This document shows positions 44,587 through 53,844 of a stretch of DNA of 64,000 bases, in pieces (positions within the stretch are counted from its first letter, which is position 1; each line of letters opens with the position of its first letter). The notes under the pieces were generated by a model. It was not told the origin of the DNA. It was given only the letters and a program-made list of their open reading frames with translations, and did not search any database. This DNA is from Promicromonospora thailandica (GTDB taxonomy: Bacteria; Actinomycetota; Actinomycetes; Actinomycetales; Cellulomonadaceae): contig NZ_JAMTCS010000004.1 of NCBI RefSeq assembly GCF_024171955.1, forward strand, positions 248,001 through 312,000, in the 5' to 3' direction. The translations under genes were made by a program, and so were the position numbers.

Positions 44587-46290
44587 TCAGGCGCGGAAGG
44601 CCGCCAGCAGCACCGGCACGAGCCTGCGCCACGACGGCGCGGCCGCGTACCAGGTCAGCGCGCGGCCCGTGGCGGTGCCGCTGCGCGAGCCGCTGAACCA
44701 CGGCGGCTTCGGGAACAGGGACAGCTCGCCGCGCAGCACGCTGCGCGGGAACGGCCGGAACGGCCCGGTCACGACGCTGCGCTCCGGCCCGGCCAGCAGG
44801 TGCCCGTTGTGCACCACGCCCACGCCGGAGCCGACGTCGGCGGGCGTGTGGCCCGGGAACGCGCCCCACGTGGCGCCCGGCAGCAGGAAGCCGACGCCGG
44901 TCCACGCGTTGATCGCGACGCAGCCGTACCGCAGGGCGGCGATCGCGCCGTCGAACTCCACACCCATCGCCCGGCGGTCCCGCGGCGCCACCACCACGTT
45001 GGCGCCCAGCGTGCCGGACAGGGAGTCGTTGGCGAAGGCGACGGCGGCGCGCAGGAACTCCGCGCCCTGGCCGGGCACCTCGGTCCACGCCAGCACGGGC
45101 GCGAAGTACTCGTCGGAGCAGGCCGCGTCGCCCGCCTCGACTCTGGTCAGCAGGCGGCCCGCGAGGTGCTCCGCCCGGGGGTGGGCATCCTGCGCGCGGG
45201 TGATCTTGGCGGCCGTGCCCGGGTACCAGGGGTCGCGTGCGGGCATCCGCGCGAGCGCGGCGCGCAGCTCGGCGAGGAACTCGTCCTTCTGGGCCCAGTC
45301 CGCCGACAGCACGACCACCTGCCCGGCCACGCAGTTGTGCCCCGCGTTGTGCAGGCGCATCGAGACGAGGTGCTCGGCCTGGAACCGCAGGTCGGCGGCG
45401 CTCCACCGCCCCGGCACCACGATCATGGGGGCGACGCCGCCCAGCTCGCTCGTGATCGGCACCGTGAGCCGCGGGTCGCCGGCGGCACGGCGGCGGTCGG
45501 CCTCCTCGCCGGTGCCCCACACGATGGCGTCGTGCGTGGCCGCGGCGCCCGTGATGTGCACTTTGTCGATGCCGCTGTGCTGCGTGAGGTAGGCGCCGAC
45601 CTCGCCGTCGCCCGTGACCACCCGGACCACGCCCGCCTCGATCAGCGGGGCGAGCGCCGCGTGGTAGACCTCCAGCAGGCCGCCGAACGTGGGGTTGAGC
45701 TTGACCAGGGAGGCGCGGTTGTGGGCGACCAGCTCGTAGAACGCGTCGAGCGGGGCGATCGACGAGATGTTCCCGGCACCCAGCACCAGGCCGACGCCGC
45801 CGTACCGCCCCACCGCACCCGCCTCGAGGCCGGCCTCCCGCCGCACCTGGTCCGCGCTGACGCCCGGCGGCATCCACACCTCCGCCCGGAAGCCGTTGAA
45901 CAGCACCCACTCCTGGAGGGTGCGGGGCAGCACGCGCACCGCGACGCGGCTGCCGGGGGCCGCACCGATGTGCAGGCCGTCGACCGGCGACCGGCCCGCC
46001 GCGAGCGCCTCGTAGGAGCGGGCGTAGGCGGCGGCACTCTCGAGGGCGCCGTACGGCCCGGTCATCCACTCCTCGCCCGCGTACGGGTCGGACTGCGCGA
46101 CGTTCTTGGCCTCGGCTGCCGCGGCGGCCCACCGGGGGGCCACGCGGGCGACGGCGGCGTGCACCCGGCGGAACAGCGCGGCGCGCTCGGCGACCGGCGT
46201 CTGCGCCCACCGTTCGGCGCCTACCTTGAGCTCCTCGACGGCGCGGTCGAGGTCCCGCCGGGTGGTGGCCTGGGTGTCGGTCACGCTCAT
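44587..46290 (-). CDS. Aldehyde dehydrogenase family protein
   Basis: 567 residues, longer than the usual 480-500 because of an N-terminal helical segment. The ALDH fold is clear: GLVLGAGNISSIAPLDAFYE near 190, the general-base glutamate in PITSELGGVAPM near 290, and the catalytic cysteine in HNAGHNCVAGQVVVL near 320. The C-terminal part has FPKPPWFSGSRSGTATGRAL. This subgroup oxidises long-chain or unusual aldehydes; the substrate is not fixed here. ATG 46290 follows GGAGACAGC. The neighbouring ligase and divergent acyl-CoA dehydrogenase suggest a small aldehyde-to-acyl-CoA degradation set. Confidence 0.88.
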   Translation of the reverse strand: MSVTDTQATTRRDLDRAVEELKVGAERWAQTPVAERAALFRRVHAAVARVAPRWAAAAAEAKNVAQSDPYAGEEWMTGPYGALESAAAYARSYEALAAGRSPVDGLHIGAAPGSRVAVRVLPRTLQEWVLFNGFRAEVWMPPGVSADQVRREAGLEAGAVGRYGGVGLVLGAGNISSIAPLDAFYELVAHNRASLVKLNPTFGGLLEVYHAALAPLIEAGVVRVVTGDGEVGAYLTQHSGIDKVHITGAAATHDAIVWGTGEEADRRRAAGDPRLTVPITSELGGVAPMIVVPGRWSAADLRFQAEHLVSMRLHNAGHNCVAGQVVVLSADWAQKDEFLAELRAALARMPARDPWYPGTAAKITRAQDAHPRAEHLAGRLLTRVEAGDAACSDEYFAPVLAWTEVPGQGAEFLRAAVAFANDSLSGTLGANVVVAPRDRRAMGVEFDGAIAALRYGCVAINAWTGVGFLLPGATWGAFPGHTPADVGSGVGVVHNGHLLAGPERSVVTGPFRPFPRSVLRGELSLFPKPPWFSGSRSGTATGRALTWYAAAPSWRRLVPVLLAAFRA

Positions 46291-46461
46291 CTGCTGTCTC
46301 CTTCGACCGCGGGGGGTGTCGCCCCACCCCTCATTGACCCGTGCTGCAATAGCTCCTGTCACCCAGCCTAGGGTGCGGCACGGGCCGGAGGCGAGGGCCG
46401 TCACAGTCCCAGGTGTGAAAACCGGCTCCCCGGGGGGCGAAACCGGAGATAGCCTCATGGG

Positions 46462-47628
46462 GTGACTTTTCTCCTGTCCGACGAGCTGCTCGCCGGCATG
46501 CGCGACCGCGCCGGCGAGTACGACCGTGACAACGCCTTCTTCGCCGAGGACCTGGCGGACCTCCAGGCCGCGGGCTACCTCGCGGCCATGGTGCCCGCCG
46601 GCCTCGGCGGCGGGGGCCGCACGCTGCGTGAGACCGCGCGGGAGCAGGCGCGCCTGGCCGCGCACGCCCCGGCGACGGCGCTGGCCGTGAACATGCACCA
46701 GGTGTGGGTGGGCGTGGGCCGCTACCTGCACGAGCGCGGCGACTCGTCCCTGGACTGGCTGCTGCGCGAGGCCGCAGCGGGCGAGGTGTTCGGCTTCGGC
46801 TACTCGGAGCCGGGCAACGACCTGGTGCTGCTGGGGTCCAGGACCGAGGCGCGGCCCGACGGCGCCGGCGGGTTCACGTTCCACGGCAGGAAGATCTTCA
46901 CCTCGAACTCCCCCGCGTGGACGCGGCTCGGCGTGCTGGGCCTGGAGCCGGGCGGCAAGGGAAGCGAGGGCCGCCTGGTGCACGCCTTCGTCACGCGCGA
47001 CGGCGGCGGCTTCGAGATCCTCGACGACTGGGACACGATCGGCATGCGCGCCTCGCAGTCGCGCACCACGGTGCTCGACGGCGCGCACGCGCCCGCCGCG
47101 CGGGTCATGCGCCTGCTGCCGCCGGGGCCCACCCTGGACCCGTACGTGCTGGGCATCTTCACGTCGTTCGAGGTGCTGCTCTCGGCGGTGTACGCGGGCA
47201 TCGCCGACCGGGCGCTGGAGCTCGCCGTCGACGCCGCACGCAAGCGCACCTCCATGAAGACCGGCAGGGCCCGGGCGCAGGACCCCGACGTGCGGCGCCG
47301 GATCGCCGCCATGGCGCTGACCCAGGACAGCACGTGGCTGCAGATCGACGGGATCACGCAGGACCTGGACGCGTCGGCGGCCGACCCCGCGCTGGACCGG
47401 GGCGCCGGATGGTTCCGGGCGACCGCGGGCCTCAAGGTGCGCGTCACGGAGGCGGCGCGCGAGGTCGTGGACCAGGCGATCCGGGTCTCGGGCGGCGCCA
47501 CCTACTTCAACGGCGCGGAGCTCGGCCGGCTGTACCGCGACGTGCTGGCCGGGATCTTCCACCCGTCCAGCGACGACTCGGCGCACGCGACCGTGGCGCA
47601 GTCCCTGCTGGGCCCGCTGGACGACTAG
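46462..47628 (+). CDS. Acyl-CoA dehydrogenase family protein
   Basis: 388 residues with the FAD acyl-CoA dehydrogenase fold. YLAAMVPAGLGGGGRTLRE, FGFGYSEPGNDLVLLGSRTE, and GRKIFTSNSPAWTRLGV (flavin region), then DDWDTIGMRASQSRTTVLD, match the family. The C-terminal RVSGGATYFNGAELGRLYRD covers the usual end of the helical domain. The catalytic glutamate cannot be assigned with confidence, so it may act on a non-standard acyl thioester or be a related flavin monooxygenase. GTG start. It is divergent from the aldehyde dehydrogenase and its TAG stop shares a CTAG with the convergent metB gene. Confidence 0.88.
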   Translation: MTFLLSDELLAGMRDRAGEYDRDNAFFAEDLADLQAAGYLAAMVPAGLGGGGRTLRETAREQARLAAHAPATALAVNMHQVWVGVGRYLHERGDSSLDWLLREAAAGEVFGFGYSEPGNDLVLLGSRTEARPDGAGGFTFHGRKIFTSNSPAWTRLGVLGLEPGGKGSEGRLVHAFVTRDGGGFEILDDWDTIGMRASQSRTTVLDGAHAPAARVMRLLPPGPTLDPYVLGIFTSFEVLLSAVYAGIADRALELAVDAARKRTSMKTGRARAQDPDVRRRIAAMALTQDSTWLQIDGITQDLDASAADPALDRGAGWFRATAGLKVRVTEAAREVVDQAIRVSGGATYFNGAELGRLYRDVLAGIFHPSSDDSAHATVAQSLLGPLDD

Positions 47629-48785
47629 CGGCGCAGGGCCTGGTCCAGGTCGGCCCAGAGGTCCTCGACGTCCTCGATGCCGACCGACAGGCGCAGCAGG
47701 TCCTCGGGCACGGTCGTGGCCTCGGTGCCCCAGCGGCGGCGACGCTCCAGCATCGACTCCACGCCGCCCAGCGAGGTGGCCGGGAGCCACAGCCGGACGG
47801 CGTCGACCACGGCGTCGGCCCGGGCCACCTCGCCGGTGCCCGCGCGGGGTGCCGGCCGGACGCCGAGGATCGCGCCGTACCCGTTCATCTGCGCCGTCGC
47901 GCGCTCGTGCCCGGGGTCGCCGGGCAGCGACGGGTGCCGCACCTCGGCCACCTCGGGGTGCTCCGCGAGCCGGCGGGCCAGCTCGGCGGCGTTGGCCTGG
48001 GCTCGCTCGAAGCGCAGCGCCAGGGTGCGCAGCCCGCGCAGGGCGAGCCACGTCTCGAACGGCCCGGCGATGGCTCCGTGCAGCGTCCGGTGGTCGCGCA
48101 GGGTCGTGGCCAGGGCGGCGTCCCGCGTGACGAGCGCGCCGAGCACCACGTCGGAGTGGCCCGCCAGGTACTTGGTCACCGAGTGGAGCACCACGTCGGC
48201 GCCGTGCTCCAGCGGGCGCTGGCCCAGCGGCGTCGCGAACGTGTTGTCGACCACGGAGCGCACGCCCTTCGCACGGGCCGCGCCGAGCACCGCGGGCAGG
48301 TCGGCCACCTCGAGCATGGGGTTGGTGGGCGACTCCGCGAGGAGCAGGTCGGCGCCGTCCAGCGCGGCCACGACGGCGTCGGTGTCCGCGATGTCGACGT
48401 ACCGCAGGGTCACGCCGTGCCGCTCGGAGACCTGCCGGGCCAGCACCATGCCCGCCTGGTAGGCATGCCGCGGCAGCACGAGCGTGCCGCCGTCGGGCAC
48501 GAGCGAGAAGACGGCGGCGATCGCCGCCATCCCGGACGAGAAGAGGATCGAGGAGCCACCCTCCAGCGCGCCCAGCGCCTCCTCGAAGGGGTGCCAGGCG
48601 TCGTTGTCCCCGCGCGCGTACGACAGCTCGTCCGGGGTGACGACGCCGCGCGACACGTAGGTCGAGTTCATCGGCACAGACGGGTTGACGTGCCCGCCCT
48701 GCTCGCGTGCCGGCCGGCCGGCGGCGACGGCGAGCGTGGCGGGGGCGAGGGCGCCGGGCGCCCCGGGCTCAGCGGTGGTGCTCAT
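47625..48785 (-). CDS. metB: Cystathionine gamma-synthase/lyase-type PLP enzyme
   Basis: 386 residues of the Cys/Met-metabolism PLP family. YVSRGVVTPDELSYARGDND near the start, LFSSGMAAIAAVFSLV, SVVDNTFATPLGQRPL, and the PLP lysine in VLHSVTKYLAGHSDVVLGAL near residue 210. WLPATSLGGVESMLERR and LLRLSVGIEDVEDL close the fold. It either condenses O-acyl-homoserine with cysteine or cleaves cystathionine; sequence alone does not settle which, so the symbol is tentative. ATG 48785 is used. Stops with the convergent acyl-CoA dehydrogenase at one shared CTAG. Confidence 0.87.
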   Translation of the reverse strand: MSTTAEPGAPGALAPATLAVAAGRPAREQGGHVNPSVPMNSTYVSRGVVTPDELSYARGDNDAWHPFEEALGALEGGSSILFSSGMAAIAAVFSLVPDGGTLVLPRHAYQAGMVLARQVSERHGVTLRYVDIADTDAVVAALDGADLLLAESPTNPMLEVADLPAVLGAARAKGVRSVVDNTFATPLGQRPLEHGADVVLHSVTKYLAGHSDVVLGALVTRDAALATTLRDHRTLHGAIAGPFETWLALRGLRTLALRFERAQANAAELARRLAEHPEVAEVRHPSLPGDPGHERATAQMNGYGAILGVRPAPRAGTGEVARADAVVDAVRLWLPATSLGGVESMLERRRRWGTEATTVPEDLLRLSVGIEDVEDLWADLDQALRR

Positions 48786-48838
48786 GCCCGGGAGGATACG
48801 ACCGCCCCGCGCGCGGCGCCCCGCCCGTCCGCCACGTG

Positions 48839-50146
48839 TCAGGCCCCGCGTGCGTCGAGGCGGGCCCGGCGGACCACCAGCGACATGAGGGCGGCGCCCG
48901 CGCACAGGGCGCCCGCGCCGTACCAGACCAGGTCGTACGAGCCGGTGACGTCACGCACCAGGCCGCCCGCGAACGCCACGACTCCCGCACCGACCTGGTG
49001 CGAGGCCAGCACCCAGCCGAACACGATGGGCGCGTCGTCGCCGTAGTGCTCCCGGCACAGGGCCAGCGTGGGCGGCACCGTGGCCACCCAGTCCAGGCCG
49101 TAGAACACGATGAAGAAGACCATCGGCAGCTCCACCTGCGGCGCCATGAGCGACGGCAGGAACAGCAGCGCCACGCCGCGCAGCGTGTAGTAGACGCCGA
49201 GCAGCAGGCGCGGCGAGTACCGGTCGGTGAGCCAGCCCGACGCGATCGTGCCGATCACGTCCACCACGCCGATCACCGCCAGCAGGCTCGCGGCCACCGT
49301 GATCGGCATGCCGTGGTCGTGGGCGCCGGGCACGAAGTGGGTGCGCACCAGCCCGTTCGTCGTCGCGCCGCAGATGGCGAACGCGCCCGCCAGGAGCCAG
49401 AACGGGCCGGTACGGGCGGCGTCGAACAGGGCCGTGACCGCGCGGCGGGCCGCGCCGCGCGTCGGCGCGGGCTTGGGTGCGTACGTGCCGCCGTAGGGCG
49501 CCAGGCCCAGGTCGGCGGGGTGGTCGCGCAGCAGGAAGAGCACCAGCGGGATCGCCACGAGCGCCGCGATGGCCACCGTGACCGACGCCGGCCGCCACCC
49601 CTGGTTCTCCACGATCCACGCGAGCAGCGGCAGGAACACGAGCTGGCCCGACGCCGTCGCCGCCGTCAGCACGCCGCTGACCAGGCCGCGCCGGGCGACG
49701 AACCAGCGCCCCGTGACCGTGGCGGTGAACGCGAGCGCCATGCTGCCGCTGCCCACGCCGACCAGGAGGCCCCAGCCGAGCACGAACTGCCAGGGCTCCG
49801 ACATCCACACGGTCGACAGGGCGCCGCCCGTGATGACGACCAGCGCGACGGTGACGACGGGGCGCATGCCGAACCGGTCCATCAGGGAGGCGGCGAAGGG
49901 CGCCGTCAGCCCGTACAGCACCGACTGGAGGCCGACGGCGAAGCCGATGGTGGCGCGCGACCAGCCGAGCTCGGCGTGCAGCGGGTCCACGAACAGGCCG
50001 GGCGCGGCCGTGAACGCGGCGGCGCACATGACGGTCACGAAGCTGACCAGGGCCACCCACCAGGCGGGGTGGATGCGGGGCGCGGTGCGCCGCGGAGGCT
50101 GGGCGGCGTACGGGTCCGCCGGTGCGGAGGCATCTGTCTGGGTCAC
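48839..50146 (-). CDS. MFS transporter
   Basis: 435 residues with twelve predicted helices in two halves. The loop after helix 2 (MDRFGMRPVVTVAL) and a second after helix 8 (GWLTDRYSPRLLLG) are the MFS A-type motifs. The N-terminus is a 35-residue cytoplasmic segment rich in P and A. The general appearance is that of small-molecule or monocarboxylate permeases; substrate unknown. GTG 50146 is the likely start. It is divergent from the GlxA-type regulator by 83 nt, a common regulator/target layout. It follows the metB-like gene on the same strand. Confidence 0.88.
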   Translation of the reverse strand: MTQTDASAPADPYAAQPPRRTAPRIHPAWWVALVSFVTVMCAAAFTAAPGLFVDPLHAELGWSRATIGFAVGLQSVLYGLTAPFAASLMDRFGMRPVVTVALVVITGGALSTVWMSEPWQFVLGWGLLVGVGSGSMALAFTATVTGRWFVARRGLVSGVLTAATASGQLVFLPLLAWIVENQGWRPASVTVAIAALVAIPLVLFLLRDHPADLGLAPYGGTYAPKPAPTRGAARRAVTALFDAARTGPFWLLAGAFAICGATTNGLVRTHFVPGAHDHGMPITVAASLLAVIGVVDVIGTIASGWLTDRYSPRLLLGVYYTLRGVALLFLPSLMAPQVELPMVFFIVFYGLDWVATVPPTLALCREHYGDDAPIVFGWVLASHQVGAGVVAFAGGLVRDVTGSYDLVWYGAGALCAGAALMSLVVRRARLDARGA

Positions 50147-50229
50147 GGGATCAGCATGCTGCGCCGTGGCGGCACGAAACAGTGGCCCGAGGGACACACA
50201 ACGCTAGATTCGGGCCATATGCTGGGGCC

Positions 50230-51258
50230 ATGAACCGGAGCACCCGCCCGCACCGTGTCGCCGTCCTGATCCGGACGGGCTTCATCCCGTTCGAGCTCGG
50301 CATCCCGCACCGCATCTTCGGCATCGCGCGCGACGCCGAGCACCGGCCGCTGTACGAAGTGGTGACCTGCACGCCCGGCGGGCCGGGCCTGGTGCGGTCG
50401 GACTCCGACGTGCTGGTCCAGGTGGAGCACGGGCCCGAGGCGCTGGAGACGGCCGACACCGTGGTGGTGACGGCGTCGCACACGCCCGGGCCGGACGGCG
50501 CGGAGGAGGAGCTCACGCCGGAGCTGGCCGCCGCGCTCGCCCGCATCCGGCCCGGCGCCCGCCTGATGTCGATCTGCACGGGCGCGTTCGTGCTCGCGGC
50601 GGCGGGGCTGCTCGACGGCCGCCCCGCCACCACCCACTGGCTGGAGAGCGACCGGTTCCGGCAGCTCTACCCGCGCGTGGCGCTCGACCCGGACGTCCTG
50701 TACACCGACGACGGCGACGTGCTGACCTCGGCCGGCGTCGCGTCCGGCGTCGACCTGTGCCTGCACGTGCTGCGGCGGGACCACGGCGCCGCCGTCGCGC
50801 AGGAGGTAGCGCGCCGCACCGTGGTGCCGCCGCACCGCGACGGCGGCCAGGCGCAGTACATCCGGCGGCCCGTGTCGATCGAGCGGGTGTTCGAGCGGGA
50901 GGCCGAGCGGGCCGACGCCGCCGGGGGCCGCGTCGCGAGCACCGCCGCCGCGCGCAGCTGGGCGCTCGACCGGCTCGACGAGCCGCTGACGCTGTCCGAC
51001 CTGGCCCGGCACGCCGCGATGTCGGTGCGCACCTTCACGCGCCGGTTCCGCGACGAGACGGGCGAGAGCCCCGCCCAGTGGCTCACGCGCCAGCGGGTCG
51101 AGCACGCACGCACGCTGCTGGAGACCACCGAGCTGCCGGTCGAGCAGGTGGCCCGGCGCTGCGGCTTCGGCACGGCGCAGTCGTTGCGCGCCCACGTGCA
51201 GGCGGTGCTCGGGGTGACGCCGTCGGCCTACCGTCGCACGTTCCACCGGGCGGCGTGA
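50230..51258 (+). CDS. GlxA-family transcriptional regulator (DJ-1/PfpI plus AraC DNA-binding domain)
   Basis: 342 residues. The first 190 form a class-I glutamine-amidotransferase/PfpI-like domain, with SICTGAFVLAAAGLLDG holding the nucleophile-position cysteine and TTHW close behind. The C-terminal 100 residues are an AraC helix-turn-helix pair: LTLSDLARHAAMSVRTFTRR and LLETTELPVEQVARRCGFGT. Such regulators often control transport or catabolism of amines or other small molecules. It is divergent from the MFS gene, which is the likely target. ATG start at 50230. Confidence 0.9.
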   Translation: MNRSTRPHRVAVLIRTGFIPFELGIPHRIFGIARDAEHRPLYEVVTCTPGGPGLVRSDSDVLVQVEHGPEALETADTVVVTASHTPGPDGAEEELTPELAAALARIRPGARLMSICTGAFVLAAAGLLDGRPATTHWLESDRFRQLYPRVALDPDVLYTDDGDVLTSAGVASGVDLCLHVLRRDHGAAVAQEVARRTVVPPHRDGGQAQYIRRPVSIERVFEREAERADAAGGRVASTAAARSWALDRLDEPLTLSDLARHAAMSVRTFTRRFRDETGESPAQWLTRQRVEHARTLLETTELPVEQVARRCGFGTAQSLRAHVQAVLGVTPSAYRRTFHRAA

Positions 51259-51302
51259 CGCCGCACCCGGCCGCGCGGCGGCCGAGCCCCTAGGCTGGGG
51301 GT

Positions 51303-51986
51303 ATGGGACGAGGTCACCGCACGACCCGGACGGCGAACCTGGCGGCCGCGCTGCTCCTGGCCGGCTTCATGGCCGGTTCGATGGCCGGCTGCACCGGCCC
51401 CGGCAACGACGAGGCCCGGCCCGGCCCGGCGCCCGCGGTCTCGGTGCCGCCGTCGGACGGGGACGGCGCCGCCACCCCGGACCGCGACCCTTCCGACCCC
51501 GCCCCGACCGCCACCGAGACGGCGTCCGGCCCGCCCTTCCCCGCGGACACGCGACCCGACACCGCCGACCCGACGGGCGAGGGCGAGACCTTCCTGACCG
51601 TCACCGACGTGCGGGTCGCCACGCACCGCGGCTACGACCGCGTGGTGCTCGACCTCGACGGCACGGGCAGCGGCACGCCGGGCTGGCGCGTCGGGTACGT
51701 GGACCGGGCGACCGACGACGGCTCCGGGGACGACGTCCAGGTCGACGGCGACGCGATCCTGTCGGTCTCCGTGTCCGGCACGGCCGCGCCCACCGACAGC
51801 GGGGTCGCGGAGTTCTCGGGCGACCGCATCGAGCCGGAGGACACCGAGTCCGTCGAGGAGATCGTGTACCGCTACTGGTTCGAGGGGTACACGACCGCGT
51901 TCCTCGGCATCGACGACGGCGAGCGCCCGTTCCGGGTGTTCCTGCAGGAGGACCCGGTGCGGGTGGTCATCGACGTGCAGCACTGA
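51303..51986 (+). CDS. AMIN-like domain lipoprotein
   Basis: 227 residues. Signal peptide with lipobox AGSMAGC (Cys near 30) predicts an outer-surface lipoprotein. A disordered Pro/Asp/Thr-rich linker covers about 31-90. The folded part (EGETFLTVTDVRVATHRGYD, then VVLDLDGTGSG, GWRVGYVDRATDDGSG, and FRVFLQEDPVRVVIDVQH) matches the AMIN-like beta domain of actinobacterial lipoproteins. The family binds cell-wall components in other contexts. The stop codon falls in a 13-bp tandem duplication. Convergent with gpsA, 16 nt away. Confidence 0.85.
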   Translation: MGRGHRTTRTANLAAALLLAGFMAGSMAGCTGPGNDEARPGPAPAVSVPPSDGDGAATPDRDPSDPAPTATETASGPPFPADTRPDTADPTGEGETFLTVTDVRVATHRGYDRVVLDLDGTGSGTPGWRVGYVDRATDDGSGDDVQVDGDAILSVSVSGTAAPTDSGVAEFSGDRIEPEDTESVEEIVYRYWFEGYTTAFLGIDDGERPFRVFLQEDPVRVVIDVQH

Positions 51987-51997
51987 CGTGCAGCACT
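51972..51997. repeat. 13-bp tandem duplication across the AMIN-lipoprotein stop
   Basis: GACGTGCAGCACT occurs twice in a row (51972-51984, 51985-51997), followed by GA. The duplication repeats the last codons and the TGA stop, so a second identical DVQH-like end and stop lie immediately behind. Confidence 0.9.
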
Positions 51998-52002
51998 GAT
52001 GC

Positions 52003-53046
52003 TCAGCCCGCCGCCTCCGACTTCTGCGGGCGCTTGAGCAGGGTCGCCGCGAGCTCCTCGACGGGCAGCGACCCGTCCAGCACCGCGACCACACCGGCCG
52101 TGATCGGCATCTCGACGCCGTGCGTCCGTGCGAGCTCCAGCACGGACTGCGAGGACTTCACGCCCTCGGCGGTGCCGCCGGTCGCCTCGATGGCCTCGGT
52201 GAGCGTGAGCCCCTCGCCGAGATGCTTGCCGAGCCGGTGGTTGCGCGACAGCGGCGACGCGCACGTCGCCATGAGGTCGCCCATGCCGGCCAGGCCCGCG
52301 AACGTCGTCGGCTCGGCCCCGACCGCGAGCCCGAGGCGCGTGATCTCCACGAGGCCGCGCGTGATCACGGTCGCGAGCGTGTTCCAGCCGAAGCCGCGGC
52401 CCTGGGCCATGCCCGCGGCCAGCGCGATGATGTTCTTGACCGCGCCGCACAGCTCCACGCCCACCACGTCGGTGTTCGTGTACGGGCGGAAGTAGCCGGT
52501 CGAGCACGCGGCCGCCACGAGCTGGGCCGTGGCCTCGCTGCGCGAGGCGACCACGGTCGCCGTCGGCTGACGCGCCGCGATCTCCGGCGCCAGGTTGGGC
52601 CCGGAGACGACGGCGACCCGCTCGTCGGGCAGCTCCAGCACCTCGGCCATGACCTGGCTCATGCGCTTGTCGGTGCCGAGCTCGACACCCTTCATCAGGG
52701 AGACGACCACCGCGTCCGGCTCGACGAGGTCCTTCATGGACTCGAGCGTGGCGCGGGAGACCTGCGACGGCACCGACACCACCACGATCGAGGCGCCCTT
52801 GAGCGCGACGGCCGCGTCCGTGGTGCCCCGCATGGCGGGCAGCTGGATGCCGGGCAGGTACTTCTCGTTGCGGTGCGTCCGGTCGACGGCGTCCAGCACC
52901 GCGGCGTCGCGACCCCAGAGGGTGACGTCGCAGCCGGCGTCGGCCAGGACCATGGCGAACGTGGTGCCCATCGAGCCGGCGCCGAGGACGGCGACGCGGG
53001 GCTGGGTCTGTGCCGCGGCGCCCTGGTTCTGTGCCGCGGCGCTCAT
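52003..53046 (-). CDS. gpsA: NAD(P)H-dependent glycerol-3-phosphate dehydrogenase
   Basis: 347 residues. It reduces dihydroxyacetone phosphate to sn-glycerol-3-phosphate, the backbone for phospholipids. VAVLGAGSMGTTFAMVLADA near residue 18 binds the nucleotide. VSGPNLAPEIAARQPTATVV, LCGAVKNIIALAAGMAQGRG (with the catalytic lysine) and ITRGLVEITRLG are GpsA blocks. The N-terminus carries a roughly 15-residue Gln/Ala tail. The ATG overlaps the acyltransferase stop by 4 nt, pairing the two steps of phosphatidate formation. Confidence 0.97.
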   Translation of the reverse strand: MSAAAQNQGAAAQTQPRVAVLGAGSMGTTFAMVLADAGCDVTLWGRDAAVLDAVDRTHRNEKYLPGIQLPAMRGTTDAAVALKGASIVVVSVPSQVSRATLESMKDLVEPDAVVVSLMKGVELGTDKRMSQVMAEVLELPDERVAVVSGPNLAPEIAARQPTATVVASRSEATAQLVAAACSTGYFRPYTNTDVVGVELCGAVKNIIALAAGMAQGRGFGWNTLATVITRGLVEITRLGLAVGAEPTTFAGLAGMGDLMATCASPLSRNHRLGKHLGEGLTLTEAIEATGGTAEGVKSSQSVLELARTHGVEMPITAGVVAVLDGSLPVEELAATLLKRPQKSEAAG

Positions 53047-53804
53047 GGGCGCACCACCGGCGGGTAGTCGGTCATCTTCGCCTCGTAGTCGGGGTGCTTG
53101 CGCAGGTCGAACCGCGGGCGCGGGGCCTTCTCGCCGCGGATCTGCTCGAGCTCGGCGGTGATGCCGTCCATGATGCGGCTGGTGGCCTCACGCAGGGTGG
53201 CGGTGTCGTGCGGCTGGTCGTACAGGTCGCTGAGGTCGACGGGCGGGCCCGTGCGGATGGTCACCGTGCGCCGCGGCCACGGCCACCGCGGGAAGCCGTA
53301 GCGGGGCATGATCTCGATGACGCCCCACTGCGCGATCGGCAGCACGGGCAGCCGCGTGGCCAGGGCGATGCGCGCCACGCCGGTCTTGCCCTCCATGGGC
53401 CAGTAGTCGGGGTCCCGTGTGAGGGTGCCCTCGGGCAGGATCGCCACGCAGGCGCCGTCGCCGAGCTGGTTGGCGGCCTCCTGGAGCGACTCCGTGGCGC
53501 GGGCCGAGTCCCGGTCGACCGGGATCATCTTGGTGCCCCGCAGCGCCCAGCCGGTGAGCGGCGAGGTGAACAGGCCCCGCTTGGCGAGGATGCGCGGCTC
53601 GCGGCCGTTGTCGAACAGGTAGTGCGCCAGCGTCAGCGCGTCGAGCTCGGTGACGTGGTTGGCCGCGGCGATGAACCCGCCGGTGGCCGGGAAGTTCTCC
53701 CCTTCCCCGCCCTTCCAGTCGTACCTGCAGAGCGAGAACATGAGGTTCCGCACGACGAACGCGATGAAGCGATACATGCGGGACTCGGGGCGTGGTGTCG
53801 ACAC
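53043..53804 (-). CDS. 1-acyl-sn-glycerol-3-phosphate acyltransferase (PlsC-like)
   Basis: About 253 residues of the lysophospholipid acyltransferase family. The catalytic box is AAANHVTELDALTLAHYL (the NHx4D pattern) near 50. GTKMIPVDRDSARATESLQE and VAILPEGTLTRDPDYWPMEG hold the acceptor-binding EGT motif. A short hydrophobic start (YRFIAFVVRNLMFSL) may anchor it in the membrane. GTG 53804 is chosen; ATG 53777 is possible. It is followed directly by gpsA, whose product feeds the pathway, and preceded by murA. Confidence 0.93.
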   Translation of the reverse strand: MSTPRPESRMYRFIAFVVRNLMFSLCRYDWKGGEGENFPATGGFIAAANHVTELDALTLAHYLFDNGREPRILAKRGLFTSPLTGWALRGTKMIPVDRDSARATESLQEAANQLGDGACVAILPEGTLTRDPDYWPMEGKTGVARIALATRLPVLPIAQWGVIEIMPRYGFPRWPWPRRTVTIRTGPPVDLSDLYDQPHDTATLREATSRIMDGITAELEQIRGEKAPRPRFDLRKHPDYEAKMTDYPPVVRP

Positions 53805-53844
53805 GGCCGAAAGGATACTCGGCCGCGCCGACACCGGTGCCGGG

